DNA from: Kribbella kalugense
GTDB taxonomy: Bacteria > Actinomycetota > Actinomycetes > Propionibacteriales > Kribbellaceae
Direction of reading: 5' to 3'
DNA: 64,000 nt
NCBI RefSeq assembly: GCF_004365875.1
Contig: NZ_SODF01000002.1
Location: forward strand, 1,054,001-1,118,000
The notes beneath the pieces were generated by a model, which made no database searches, was not told the origin of the DNA, and was given only the letters and a program-made list of their open reading frames with translations. Position numbers and translations under genes: made by a program. Shown in pieces: positions 31,762 through 39,020 of this stretch. Within the stretch, counting starts at the first letter, position 1, and every line of letters starts with the position of its first letter.

Positions 31762-32938
31762 CAGCGCGCCACGGCAGCAGTACGGCGCTCAGCGTGCAGC
31801 AGATCCCCGCCGCCCACAACGCGCCGCGCATCCCGATCACGGTCGCGAGCACCCCGCCGAGCGCAATGAACGCGGGGTGCACGCATCGCGAGCTGATCGA
31901 CCACGACCCGACCACGCGCGACATGTAGCCGTCCTCGGTCTCCTCCATCCGGTAGGTCGAAAACGACGGGTTGAACGCACCCGCGCCAACCAGCAAGCCA
32001 GTCTCCGCCACGGTGAGCAGCACGAAGCCACCCATGCCGTGCGGCGCCAACGGGAACAGCAGCAGCCACGGCGCCCGCAGTACGCCGAACACCAGCAGCA
32101 TCCAGTGCAGCCCGTACCGACGGGTGAGCCGCGGCGCCATTCGAGCACCGAGCACCCCGCCGATGCAGGAGATGCCGAGAAAGACCCCGTAGCTCCACGC
32201 GGCCAGTCCGAGGTCGCGCAGCATGAAGACCGCCAGCAGCGGCGCTGTCAGCATCACCGGCCCACCGAACAACAGCGAGTTCCAGAACAGGGCCCGCAAC
32301 CCGCGATGCCGCAGGATGTACCGCCAGCCGGCGGTGATGTCCGCTTTGCCCTCTCGTTTCACCGGCGCCGGCTCAGGCTGCTGGATCCGCCGGATCCCGA
32401 TCGCCGACCCGAGGAACGACACCGCGTCGACCGCCAGCGTGATGGTCGCGCCGACCAGACTGACCAGCCCGCCGCCGATCACCGGGCCGATGCTCAGCGA
32501 GACCCAGTTGGTCTGCTCGAACCGGCTGTTCGCCTCGGCACGCCCCGCGGCCGGGATCAGCGCCTTCAGATGCGCACCACTCGCCGCCTGAAACGCGATC
32601 TGGCCGGCCACTTGCAGGACACCTGCCACACACAGGTGTGCATAAGTCAGTGCACCGAAGGCTGCCGCGATCGGCACCGACACCAACGCGGCGAACCGGA
32701 CCAGGTCCGCCGCGATCATCACCGGCCGCTTCCGCCGCTGCTCGATGAAGTCCCCCATCGGCAACCCGAGCGCCGCACCGGCCAGCGCCGACAACGCGGC
32801 CAGCATCGAGACCTGCAGCGTGCTCGAATCCAGCGCCAGTACGGCGACCAAAGGCAACGCGCCGAGCCCTACCGCCGATCCGAACGCACTGACCGTGAAC
32901 GCGACCCACAACCGGCGGAAGTCTCGACCCAAAGACAT
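31730..32938 (-). CDS. MFS transporter, EntS-like (MFS_3)
   Basis: The 402-residue protein has about twelve membrane helices. It starts MSLGRDFRRLWVAFTVSAFGSAVG, the usual MFS_3 opening, with GDFIEQRRKRPVMIAADLVR in loop 2-3. The family includes siderophore and macrolide exporters. The 3' end overlaps the Nudix gene by 32 bp on the opposite strand. It has no adjacent regulator; the SDR-TetR pair upstream runs the same way, 31 bp away, and may be co-transcribed. Confidence 0.9.
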   Translation of the reverse strand: MSLGRDFRRLWVAFTVSAFGSAVGLGALPLVAVLALDSSTLQVSMLAALSALAGAALGLPMGDFIEQRRKRPVMIAADLVRFAALVSVPIAAAFGALTYAHLCVAGVLQVAGQIAFQAASGAHLKALIPAAGRAEANSRFEQTNWVSLSIGPVIGGGLVSLVGATITLAVDAVSFLGSAIGIRRIQQPEPAPVKREGKADITAGWRYILRHRGLRALFWNSLLFGGPVMLTAPLLAVFMLRDLGLAAWSYGVFLGISCIGGVLGARMAPRLTRRYGLHWMLLVFGVLRAPWLLLFPLAPHGMGGFVLLTVAETGLLVGAGAFNPSFSTYRMEETEDGYMSRVVGSWSISSRCVHPAFIALGGVLATVIGMRGALWAAGICCTLSAVLLPWRAAKPAVVPEPA

Positions 32939-32969
32939 CCCGCGATCGTAGAAGCAGGCACCGACAGAA

Positions 32970-33683
32970 TCAGCGCAGGTTCAGGCCGCCGTCCAACATG
33001 ATGACTTCGCCGGTGAGATAGCTGTTGTGGACAACTGCGGAGATGAGGTCGGCGACGTCGGACGGTTGAGCCGCGCGACCCATCGGACTCGTGGTTTTCC
33101 ACAGGTCTTGAGCCTCTGTCCACGATGCGGTGAGAGGCGTGTCGACGAGACCGGGTGCGACTGCGTTGACCCGGACGTCCGGTCCGAGCGCTGCGGCGAG
33201 CAACTTGGTTACGTGGTTCAGTGCGGCCTTCGATGCGGCGTACGCGACCGAGCTGCCCTTCGGACGGACGCCCGCATGGCTGGTCACGTTGACGATGCAC
33301 CCGCCTGATTCACGCAGCGCCGGGAGTGCCGCCGTACACAACAGCCACGGCGCGATCAGGTTGACGTCGAGCAGCCGCCGCCAATCGTCCGCGGTCAGGC
33401 CGTCGAGCTCAGCGTGCGGGACTGGCCAGCTGATGCCGGCGTTGTTCACGAGTACGTCGAGATGCCCGTGCTCGGCCACGACCGCCGGCACCAGCGCAGT
33501 CGCCGCCGCGTCATCGGAGAGGTCGGCCTGGTGGTACGACCCGCCCAGCTCCGCGGCCAAGGCCTCCCCGGCGGACCGGCTGGATCGCGAGTGCACCGCG
33601 ACGGTCATCCCGTCCGCGGCCAACCGTCGTACCGTCGCCGCTCCGATGCCGGAAGTGGATCCGGTGACCAAGGCCACCTTCAT
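32970..33683 (-). CDS. Short-chain dehydrogenase/reductase
   Basis: The 237-residue Rossmann enzyme has the glycine motif TGSTSGIG (8-15), NNAG, catalytic Ser (VNVTSHAG) and the YAASK Tyr-Lys pair, then PGLVDTPL. It is probably an NADP-dependent ketoreductase or alcohol dehydrogenase; substrate unknown. ATG 33683 overlaps the TetR stop (ATGA), so the two are co-translated and the regulator probably controls this enzyme. Confidence 0.92.
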   Translation of the reverse strand: MKVALVTGSTSGIGAATVRRLAADGMTVAVHSRSSRSAGEALAAELGGSYHQADLSDDAAATALVPAVVAEHGHLDVLVNNAGISWPVPHAELDGLTADDWRRLLDVNLIAPWLLCTAALPALRESGGCIVNVTSHAGVRPKGSSVAYAASKAALNHVTKLLAAALGPDVRVNAVAPGLVDTPLTASWTEAQDLWKTTSPMGRAAQPSDVADLISAVVHNSYLTGEVIMLDGGLNLR

Positions 33684-34237
33684 GCGCCGTACCGGAGGCC
33701 GTCGAGGAGCAGGTCGAGGAGCCGGTCGGCCTGGTCCCGCCTGGCTCCGGTTGCGAGCGCGACTCCGCACAGTCCCGCCAGTACGTCGTCCGCCGAGGCA
33801 TCGGGGCGGATCTCACCAGCCAGCACGGCGGCATCCAGTAGCGGTTTGATCGCGCCGGTCAGCAGTTCGAAGCTCTCCGCGTACGGGTTCGCACCGGCGG
33901 CGATGACACTGCGCAGCGCGTCGGCCATGCCGAGCTTGCGGGTCATGTAATCGATGTAGCGGTCCATCCAGGTGCGCAGCGCCTCAGTCGGCGGCAGCTT
34001 GTCGAGCAGCTCGGTCGCCGCGTCACAGACCGCAGCGAGCTCGTTCCGGTACGCGGCCTCGATCAACAGCTCGCGGGTCGGGAAGTGCCGGTAGAGAGTG
34101 CCGATGCCGACGCAGGCGTCCTTCGCGATCCCCTCCAGCGTCGCCTCCAGGCCGCACTTCGAGAACGACCGCGCCGCCGCGGCCAGAATCTGCTCGCGAT
34201 TGCGCTGGGCGTCAGCTCGCAGCGGACGTGCACACAT
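33680..34237 (-). CDS. TetR family transcriptional regulator
   Basis: The 185-residue protein has a TetR HTH (NREQILAAAARSFSKCGLEA, IGTLYRHFPTRELLIEAAY, about 12-60) and an all-helical ligand domain. ATG 34237 is preceded by a strong GGAGGAGGGGGAG. It is first in a two-gene operon with the SDR. It diverges from femX, with about 100 bp between starts. Confidence 0.9.
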   Translation of the reverse strand: MCARPLRADAQRNREQILAAAARSFSKCGLEATLEGIAKDACVGIGTLYRHFPTRELLIEAAYRNELAAVCDAATELLDKLPPTEALRTWMDRYIDYMTRKLGMADALRSVIAAGANPYAESFELLTGAIKPLLDAAVLAGEIRPDASADDVLAGLCGVALATGARRDQADRLLDLLLDGLRYGA

Positions 34238-34338
34238 CTCCCCCTCCTCCGTTGCCTCGAACCTATCGCGATTGGCAGGTTTGATCAGGGCACAGGTCCG
34301 CTGGGGTTCCAGGGGCCGGGCCGGTAACCTGACCGACC

Positions 34339-35469
34339 GTGAGTGACTTGAGCATCCGGACCATCTCGGCCGACGAGCACGCCGCGTACATCGCGGCGCA
34401 GCCGGCGGCCAGCTTCCTGCAGACCCCGGGGTGGGCGGCGGTGAAGAGCGAGTGGAAGGCGGAGTCACTCGGCTGGTACGACCCGGCGAATCCGGCCGAG
34501 CTGGTCGGCGCCGGTCTGGTGCTGTACCGGCAGATGCCGAAGGTGAAGCGGTACCTCGCTTATCTGCCCGAAGGCCCGGTGATCGACTGGGACGCGATCG
34601 ACCTCGGCGCGTACCTGCGCCCGCTGGCCGCGCACCTGCAGGAGCGCGGCGCGTTCGGCATCCGGATGGGTCCGCCGGTCGCGGCCCGCCGCTGGACGGC
34701 GAAGACGATCAAGGACGCCATCGCCGGCGGTCAGCAGCCGAAGCTCGGCGACGTACGCCCGGACGTGATCGAGCCGTCCGGCGCGACCGTGACGAACCAG
34801 CTGCGCACCCTGGGCTGGAAACCGCCGCGGGTCGCAGAGGGGTTCGCCGCCGGGCAACCGCAGTACGTGTTCCAGGTGCCGCTGGCCGGCCGCAGCCAGG
34901 ACGACCTGCTGAAGGGCATGAACCAGCTCTGGCGACGCAACATCAAGAAGGCGGAGAAGCTCGGCGTCGAGGTCACCCAGGGCGGCACCGAGGATATCAA
35001 GGCCTTCCACCAGTTGTACGTCGAGACCGCGGAGCGGGACCACTTCACGCCGCGGCCGCTGCCGTACTTCGAGAAGATGTACGCCGCGATGGCGAACCAG
35101 CCGTCCGGCTGCTGTGACTTCCGGATCTACAACGCCCATCACGAGGGCGACCTGGTCGCGTCGACGATCTGGGTCCGGGTCGGCGGTCATTCGTGGTACT
35201 CCTACGGTGCCAGTTCGACCGCCAAACGAGACGTGCGCGGATCGAACGCGATCCAGTGGCGCATGATGACGGACGCACTCGCGGCGGGCGCGTCCGTGTA
35301 CGACCTACGGGGCATCACCGACACCTTGGACCCGAACGACCCGCATGTCGGGTTGATCCAGTTCAAGACCGGGACCGGCGGCGAGGCCGTCGAGTACGTC
35401 GGTGAGTGGGATCTGCCGTTGAACAAGGCGCTCTACACCGCATTCGACCTCTACATGAGACGGCGTTGA
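34339..35469 (+). CDS. FemX/FemAB-type peptidoglycan interpeptide-bridge aminoacyltransferase
   Basis: The 376-residue protein contains two GNAT-like halves with FLQTPGWAAVKSEWKAESLG, LAYLPEGPVIDW, LWRRNIKKAEKLGVEV and GSNAIQWRMMTDALAAGASVYDLRG, as in FemX and FemA. These add glycine or another amino acid from aminoacyl-tRNA to lipid II on the cytoplasmic face. It is followed 4 bp after its stop by an alanine-racemase-like gene, so a joint role in wall precursor synthesis is likely. Confidence 0.92.
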   Translation: MSDLSIRTISADEHAAYIAAQPAASFLQTPGWAAVKSEWKAESLGWYDPANPAELVGAGLVLYRQMPKVKRYLAYLPEGPVIDWDAIDLGAYLRPLAAHLQERGAFGIRMGPPVAARRWTAKTIKDAIAGGQQPKLGDVRPDVIEPSGATVTNQLRTLGWKPPRVAEGFAAGQPQYVFQVPLAGRSQDDLLKGMNQLWRRNIKKAEKLGVEVTQGGTEDIKAFHQLYVETAERDHFTPRPLPYFEKMYAAMANQPSGCCDFRIYNAHHEGDLVASTIWVRVGGHSWYSYGASSTAKRDVRGSNAIQWRMMTDALAAGASVYDLRGITDTLDPNDPHVGLIQFKTGTGGEAVEYVGEWDLPLNKALYTAFDLYMRRR

Positions 35470-35473
35470 CACC

Positions 35474-36475
35474 ATGCCCCTAGTCCTTCACGTCGATTCC
35501 GATCGATGGCGTGACCACCTGCGTTCCACCTGGAACCCCGACATCGTTCCGGTCGCCAAGGGCAACGGGTACGGGTTCGGCAACCACCGGCTGCTGGCCG
35601 AGGCGCGCGCCCTCGGCGCCCGGACGGTCGCCGTCGGCACGTACTTCGAGGTGCCGCCGGACCCGCGTGAGGACATCGTCGTACTGTCGCCGTGGCGGCC
35701 GTTCCTCGAGATCCCGCAGAGCAAGAACGTGGTCCACACGGTCAGCCGGCTGGCCGACCTGGTCTCGATCCCGGCCGGCAGCCGGGTGCTGATCGAGGTG
35801 ATGACCTCGATGCGCCGGCACGGCATCGGCGCCCGCGAGCTGCGGCACACGATGCTGCTGAACGCGCTCGACCGGATCCGGTTCGAGGGCTGGTCGCTGC
35901 ACTTCCCGATGGGCGCCGGCGGTACGTCGGCCAACCTGCGCGAGGCCCAGCAGCTGGCGAAGGCGGCGCTCGACGTCCGCAAGGGCACGCTGTGGGTGTC
36001 GCACGTACCAGCTCAGAAGCTGGCCGACATCGGTCCCGACGTGAAGCTCCGGATGGGCACCGGGCTGTGGCTCGGTGACCGCGGTGCGCTGTCGGTCCGG
36101 GCGACCGTCCTCGACGTGCACTCGGTCCGCCGCGGCGAGCGCGTCGGCTACCGGCAGCGCCGGGTCAGCGGCGACGGTCACATCCTGATCGTCTCCGGCG
36201 GTACGGCGCACGGCGTCGGCCTGGAGGCACCGACCGCCGCGGCGAGTGTCCGTCAACGTGCGATCGCGATGGCCAAGGGCAGCCTGGACGCGGCCGGGAT
36301 GGCGTTGTCGCCGTTCACCATCGAGGGCAAGCAGCGCTGGTTCGCCGAGCCGCCGCACATGCAGGCCAGCATGCTGTTCCTGCCGTCGTCGATCGCCCCG
36401 CCGGCAGTCGGCGACGAGGTCAGCCTCGACGTCCGCTACACCACCACGACGTTCGACAAGGTCTCTATGGACTAG
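35474..36475 (+). CDS. Alanine racemase-like PLP-dependent protein
   Basis: The 333-residue protein has the fold-type III PLP motif VPVAKGNGYGFG with Lys29 as Schiff-base residue and a second catalytic Tyr candidate in GERVGYRQ. The usual GYADG stretch of Alr is replaced by SGGTAHGVG, and the length is short of about 370. It is therefore an atypical Alr or a racemase for another substrate. It follows femX by 4 bp, which argues for supply of a D- or modified amino acid to peptidoglycan. Confidence 0.82.
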   Translation: MPLVLHVDSDRWRDHLRSTWNPDIVPVAKGNGYGFGNHRLLAEARALGARTVAVGTYFEVPPDPREDIVVLSPWRPFLEIPQSKNVVHTVSRLADLVSIPAGSRVLIEVMTSMRRHGIGARELRHTMLLNALDRIRFEGWSLHFPMGAGGTSANLREAQQLAKAALDVRKGTLWVSHVPAQKLADIGPDVKLRMGTGLWLGDRGALSVRATVLDVHSVRRGERVGYRQRRVSGDGHILIVSGGTAHGVGLEAPTAAASVRQRAIAMAKGSLDAAGMALSPFTIEGKQRWFAEPPHMQASMLFLPSSIAPPAVGDEVSLDVRYTTTTFDKVSMD

Positions 36476-36484
36476 CCCTGTTGA

Positions 36485-36502
36485 CTTCAGGTGGACCTGA
36501 AG
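36485..36502. repeat. CTTCAGGT-GG-ACCTGAAG palindrome at a methyltransferase start
   Basis: Perfect 8-bp arms with a 2-bp centre overlap GTG 36491 and directly follow TTGACT (36481-36486). This could be an operator if translation starts at ATG 36518. Confidence 0.45.
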
Positions 36503-37243
36503 TTGCAGCGTAGGGTCATGAGCTTTCTGGAGCCGGTCGAGGAACGGTCCGGTGCGGCGGAGCTGCGGGCTGCGTCGTACCGGTTGCTGAGGCTGAAACG
36601 CGGCGCGACCTGCGTCGATGTCGGTTGTGGAGCGGGGTACGCCGTCGCCGAGCTGGCCCGCAAGGGCCTGAAGGTGACCGGGATCGACGCCGATCCGGAG
36701 GCAGTCGAGGCCGCTCGGGAGCGGGCGCCCGGGGCAATGTTTCACGTGGCACATTCCGACGACCTGCCGCTCGAGGACGAGTCGATGGACGGGTACCGCG
36801 CGATGCGGCTGTTCCATCTACTCGAGGACTCGGTCCCGACGATTGCCGAGGCGCGCCGTGTACTGCGTCCTGGCGGGCGGATCGTGGTCGGCGGGCGGGA
36901 CTACGGCTTCGTGATGATCACCAGCTCCGACCAGGACCTGACCGACGTGATCCGCCTCGGACTCGAGTCGCACACCGTGTCCCCACGAGCGGTCCGCGAC
37001 CTCCGCGACGTCCTCCTCGACGCCAAGTTCCACGACGTGGAGGTCGTCGTACACACCGAGGTCGTCACCGACCACAAACAAATGACCACGCAACTGAAGG
37101 CAGCAGCGAATGCCGCCGTCGAGAAGGCGCTCATCACCAAGGAAGACGCCGACGGCTGGCTCGCCGAACAAGCCGCCCGAGCCCGCCGGGACCGCTTCCT
37201 CGCCGCGGTCCCGACGCTGCTGGTGGCGGCTACCGCTGCTTGA
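36491..37243 (+). CDS. SAM-dependent methyltransferase (class I)
   Basis: About 250 residues (241 if ATG 36518 is used), with SAM motif I CVDVGCGAGYAVAEL (40-54), acidic motif II VTGIDADPEAVEAAR and post-motif LRPGGRIVVGG. A class I methyltransferase of unknown substrate. It follows the racemase-like gene by 15 bp. It overlaps the 3' end of the convergent sulfoquinovose synthase gene by 14 bp. Confidence 0.88.
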   Translation: MDLKLQRRVMSFLEPVEERSGAAELRAASYRLLRLKRGATCVDVGCGAGYAVAELARKGLKVTGIDADPEAVEAARERAPGAMFHVAHSDDLPLEDESMDGYRAMRLFHLLEDSVPTIAEARRVLRPGGRIVVGGRDYGFVMITSSDQDLTDVIRLGLESHTVSPRAVRDLRDVLLDAKFHDVEVVVHTEVVTDHKQMTTQLKAAANAAVEKALITKEDADGWLAEQAARARRDRFLAAVPTLLVAATAA

Positions 37244-38387
37244 GCGGGCCCTGCCAGCGGACCGTCGGTAGCAGGGCTGCTGGGTCGACGCGGTCCTTGT
37301 TGGCGGAGACGAGGTCGAACATCGACTCGATCAGGGTCTCCGAGAGCAGGTGCGGCTGGAGGCCGAGGCCGACCAGGCCGGTGTGCTTGACGTTGTAGTA
37401 GTGCTCGGCCTGCTCGACCCGCGGGTTCTCCAGGTGCTCGACCTGGACCGGGCCGGGGAAGCACTCCGCGACCAGCTCGGCGAGCTGGGACACCGAGTAG
37501 CTCTCGGTCATCTGGTTGAAGACCCGGAACTCGCCGGCGTCGGCCGGGTTCTCCACTGCGAGCCGGATGCACTCGACGGTGTCCCGGATGTCCAGGAAGC
37601 CGCGCGTCTGACCGCCGGTGCCGTAGACGGTCAGCGGCTCACCGAGCACGGCCTGGATGACGAACCGGTTGAGCACGGTGCCGAACACCGCGTCGTAGTC
37701 GAACCGGGTCGCCAGCCGCGAGTCCTGCACGGTCTGATCGGTCTGCTGCCCGTACACCACGCCCTGGTTGAGGTCGGTGACGCGCATCCCCCAGATCCGG
37801 CAGCCGAACTCGAGGTTGTGCGAGTCGTGCACCTTGCTGAGGTGGTAGAACGAGCCGGGCTTCTTCGGGTAGAGCATCCGGTCCTTGCGGCCGTTGTGCT
37901 CGACCTCCAGCCAGCCTTCCTCGATGTCGATGTTCGGCGTGCCGTACTCGCCCATCGTGCCGAGCTTGACCAGGTGGATGTCCGGGTTGGTCTCGGCGAC
38001 GGCGTACATCAGGTTCAGCGTGCCGACCACGTTGTTGTGCTGCGTGTACACAGCGTGTTCGCGGTCGATCATCGAGTACGGCGCCGCCCGCTGCTCGGCG
38101 AAGTGCACGATCGCGTCCGGCTCGAACTCCCGCAGTACCCGGTAGACGAAGTCGGCGTCGAGCAGATCGCCGACGTACGCCGGGATCTTCTGGCCGGAGA
38201 CTTCCTCCCAGGCCGCCGTCCGGGCCTCGAGATCCTGGATCGGGACCAGACTCTGGACGCCCAGCTCGCGGTCGTACCCGCGGCGGGCCAGGTTGTCGAG
38301 AACGGCCGTGTCGTGGCCGCGATCGGAGAGGTGCAGTGCTGTGGGCCACCCTAGGTAGCCGTCACCGCCCAGAACGAGTACGCGCAC
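37230..38387 (-). CDS. sqdB: UDP-sulfoquinovose synthase (SQD1/SqdB type)
   Basis: The 385-residue extended SDR matches SQD1 in long stretches: GGDGYLGWPTALHLSDRGH, EQRAAPYSMIDREHAVYTQ, LVKLGTMGEYGTPNIDIEEG, YHLSKVHDSHN, TDLNQGVVYG, TRGFLDIRDTVECI. It makes UDP-sulfoquinovose from UDP-glucose and sulfite, the head-group donor of sulfolipid or of sulfosugar glycans. GTG 38387 aligns with the family start; ATG 38405 is possible. Adjacent glycosyltransferase genes make a sulfosugar surface product plausible. No SqdX-like lipid transferase is in the window. Confidence 0.9.
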   Translation of the reverse strand: MRVLVLGGDGYLGWPTALHLSDRGHDTAVLDNLARRGYDRELGVQSLVPIQDLEARTAAWEEVSGQKIPAYVGDLLDADFVYRVLREFEPDAIVHFAEQRAAPYSMIDREHAVYTQHNNVVGTLNLMYAVAETNPDIHLVKLGTMGEYGTPNIDIEEGWLEVEHNGRKDRMLYPKKPGSFYHLSKVHDSHNLEFGCRIWGMRVTDLNQGVVYGQQTDQTVQDSRLATRFDYDAVFGTVLNRFVIQAVLGEPLTVYGTGGQTRGFLDIRDTVECIRLAVENPADAGEFRVFNQMTESYSVSQLAELVAECFPGPVQVEHLENPRVEQAEHYYNVKHTGLVGLGLQPHLLSETLIESMFDLVSANKDRVDPAALLPTVRWQGPLKQR

Positions 38388-38543
38388 GGCTCGGCCGCCT
38401 TCCATAGAGAAACGTCGTCACAGTCCTTACTATCCCGAGTACACGCTCCAGTAACGTGACCAGTCCCACCTATTCGCTGGCAATCGGCTGAGAATCTGCA
38501 CTGGGCTGCCGTCGGATCGTGCGGGGGTGCAGAATAGGCCGCG

Positions 38544-39020
38544 ATGAGTGCTTTTACCAAGGTGCGGCCTCCCCGGGGCAGATTGTTGCTGTGGGCGAGG
38601 TACTCGGCCTCCTCCGTGGTCGCGACCGTGGTCAGCCAACTGGCGTTCGCTCTGTGTTACTGGTTCGGTACTGCGGCGATTGTCGCGACCCTGGTCGCCT
38701 GGTTCGCCGGCGCCGTTCCGAACTACGTGCTGAACCGCCGCTACACCTGGGGCCGCAGCGGGCAGAAGTTGCCCTACACGATCATCGTGATCGGTTCGGC
38801 GGTCACCGCTGCAGTGGTCACCTCGGTCACCAGCCACCTGGTCCAGCCGATCGATTCGCACGCCCTGAAGACAGTCCTGGTCAGCGGCTCGTACCTGGCG
38901 ACCTACGCGATCCTGTTCATCGTGAAGTTCGTGCTGTTCGACCGGCTGGTGTTCGCCAAGCCGGCGTCCGGCCCTGACGGAATCGACCCCGTCGAAGCAC
39001 GTACTCCCGTAACCACGTAG
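38544..39020 (+). CDS. GtrA-like four-helix membrane protein
   Basis: The 158-residue protein has four membrane helices and the GtrA core (RYSASSVVATVVSQLAFAL, NYVLNRRYTW, YLATYAILFIVKFVLFDRLVF). GtrA-type proteins assist transfer or flipping of lipid-linked sugars. It is divergent from the sulfoquinovose synthase gene. Its last 104 bp overlap the 3' end of the large glycosyltransferase gene in antisense. Confidence 0.87.
   Translation: MSAFTKVRPPRGRLLLWARYSASSVVATVVSQLAFALCYWFGTAAIVATLVAWFAGAVPNYVLNRRYTWGRSGQKLPYTIIVIGSAVTAAVVTSVTSHLVQPIDSHALKTVLVSGSYLATYAILFIVKFVLFDRLVFAKPASGPDGIDPVEARTPVTT

Noticed and set aside
33026..33034. Perfect DnaA box TGTGGACAA inside the SDR gene
   Set aside because: A single intragenic 9-mer is expected by chance in 64 kb; no cluster around it.
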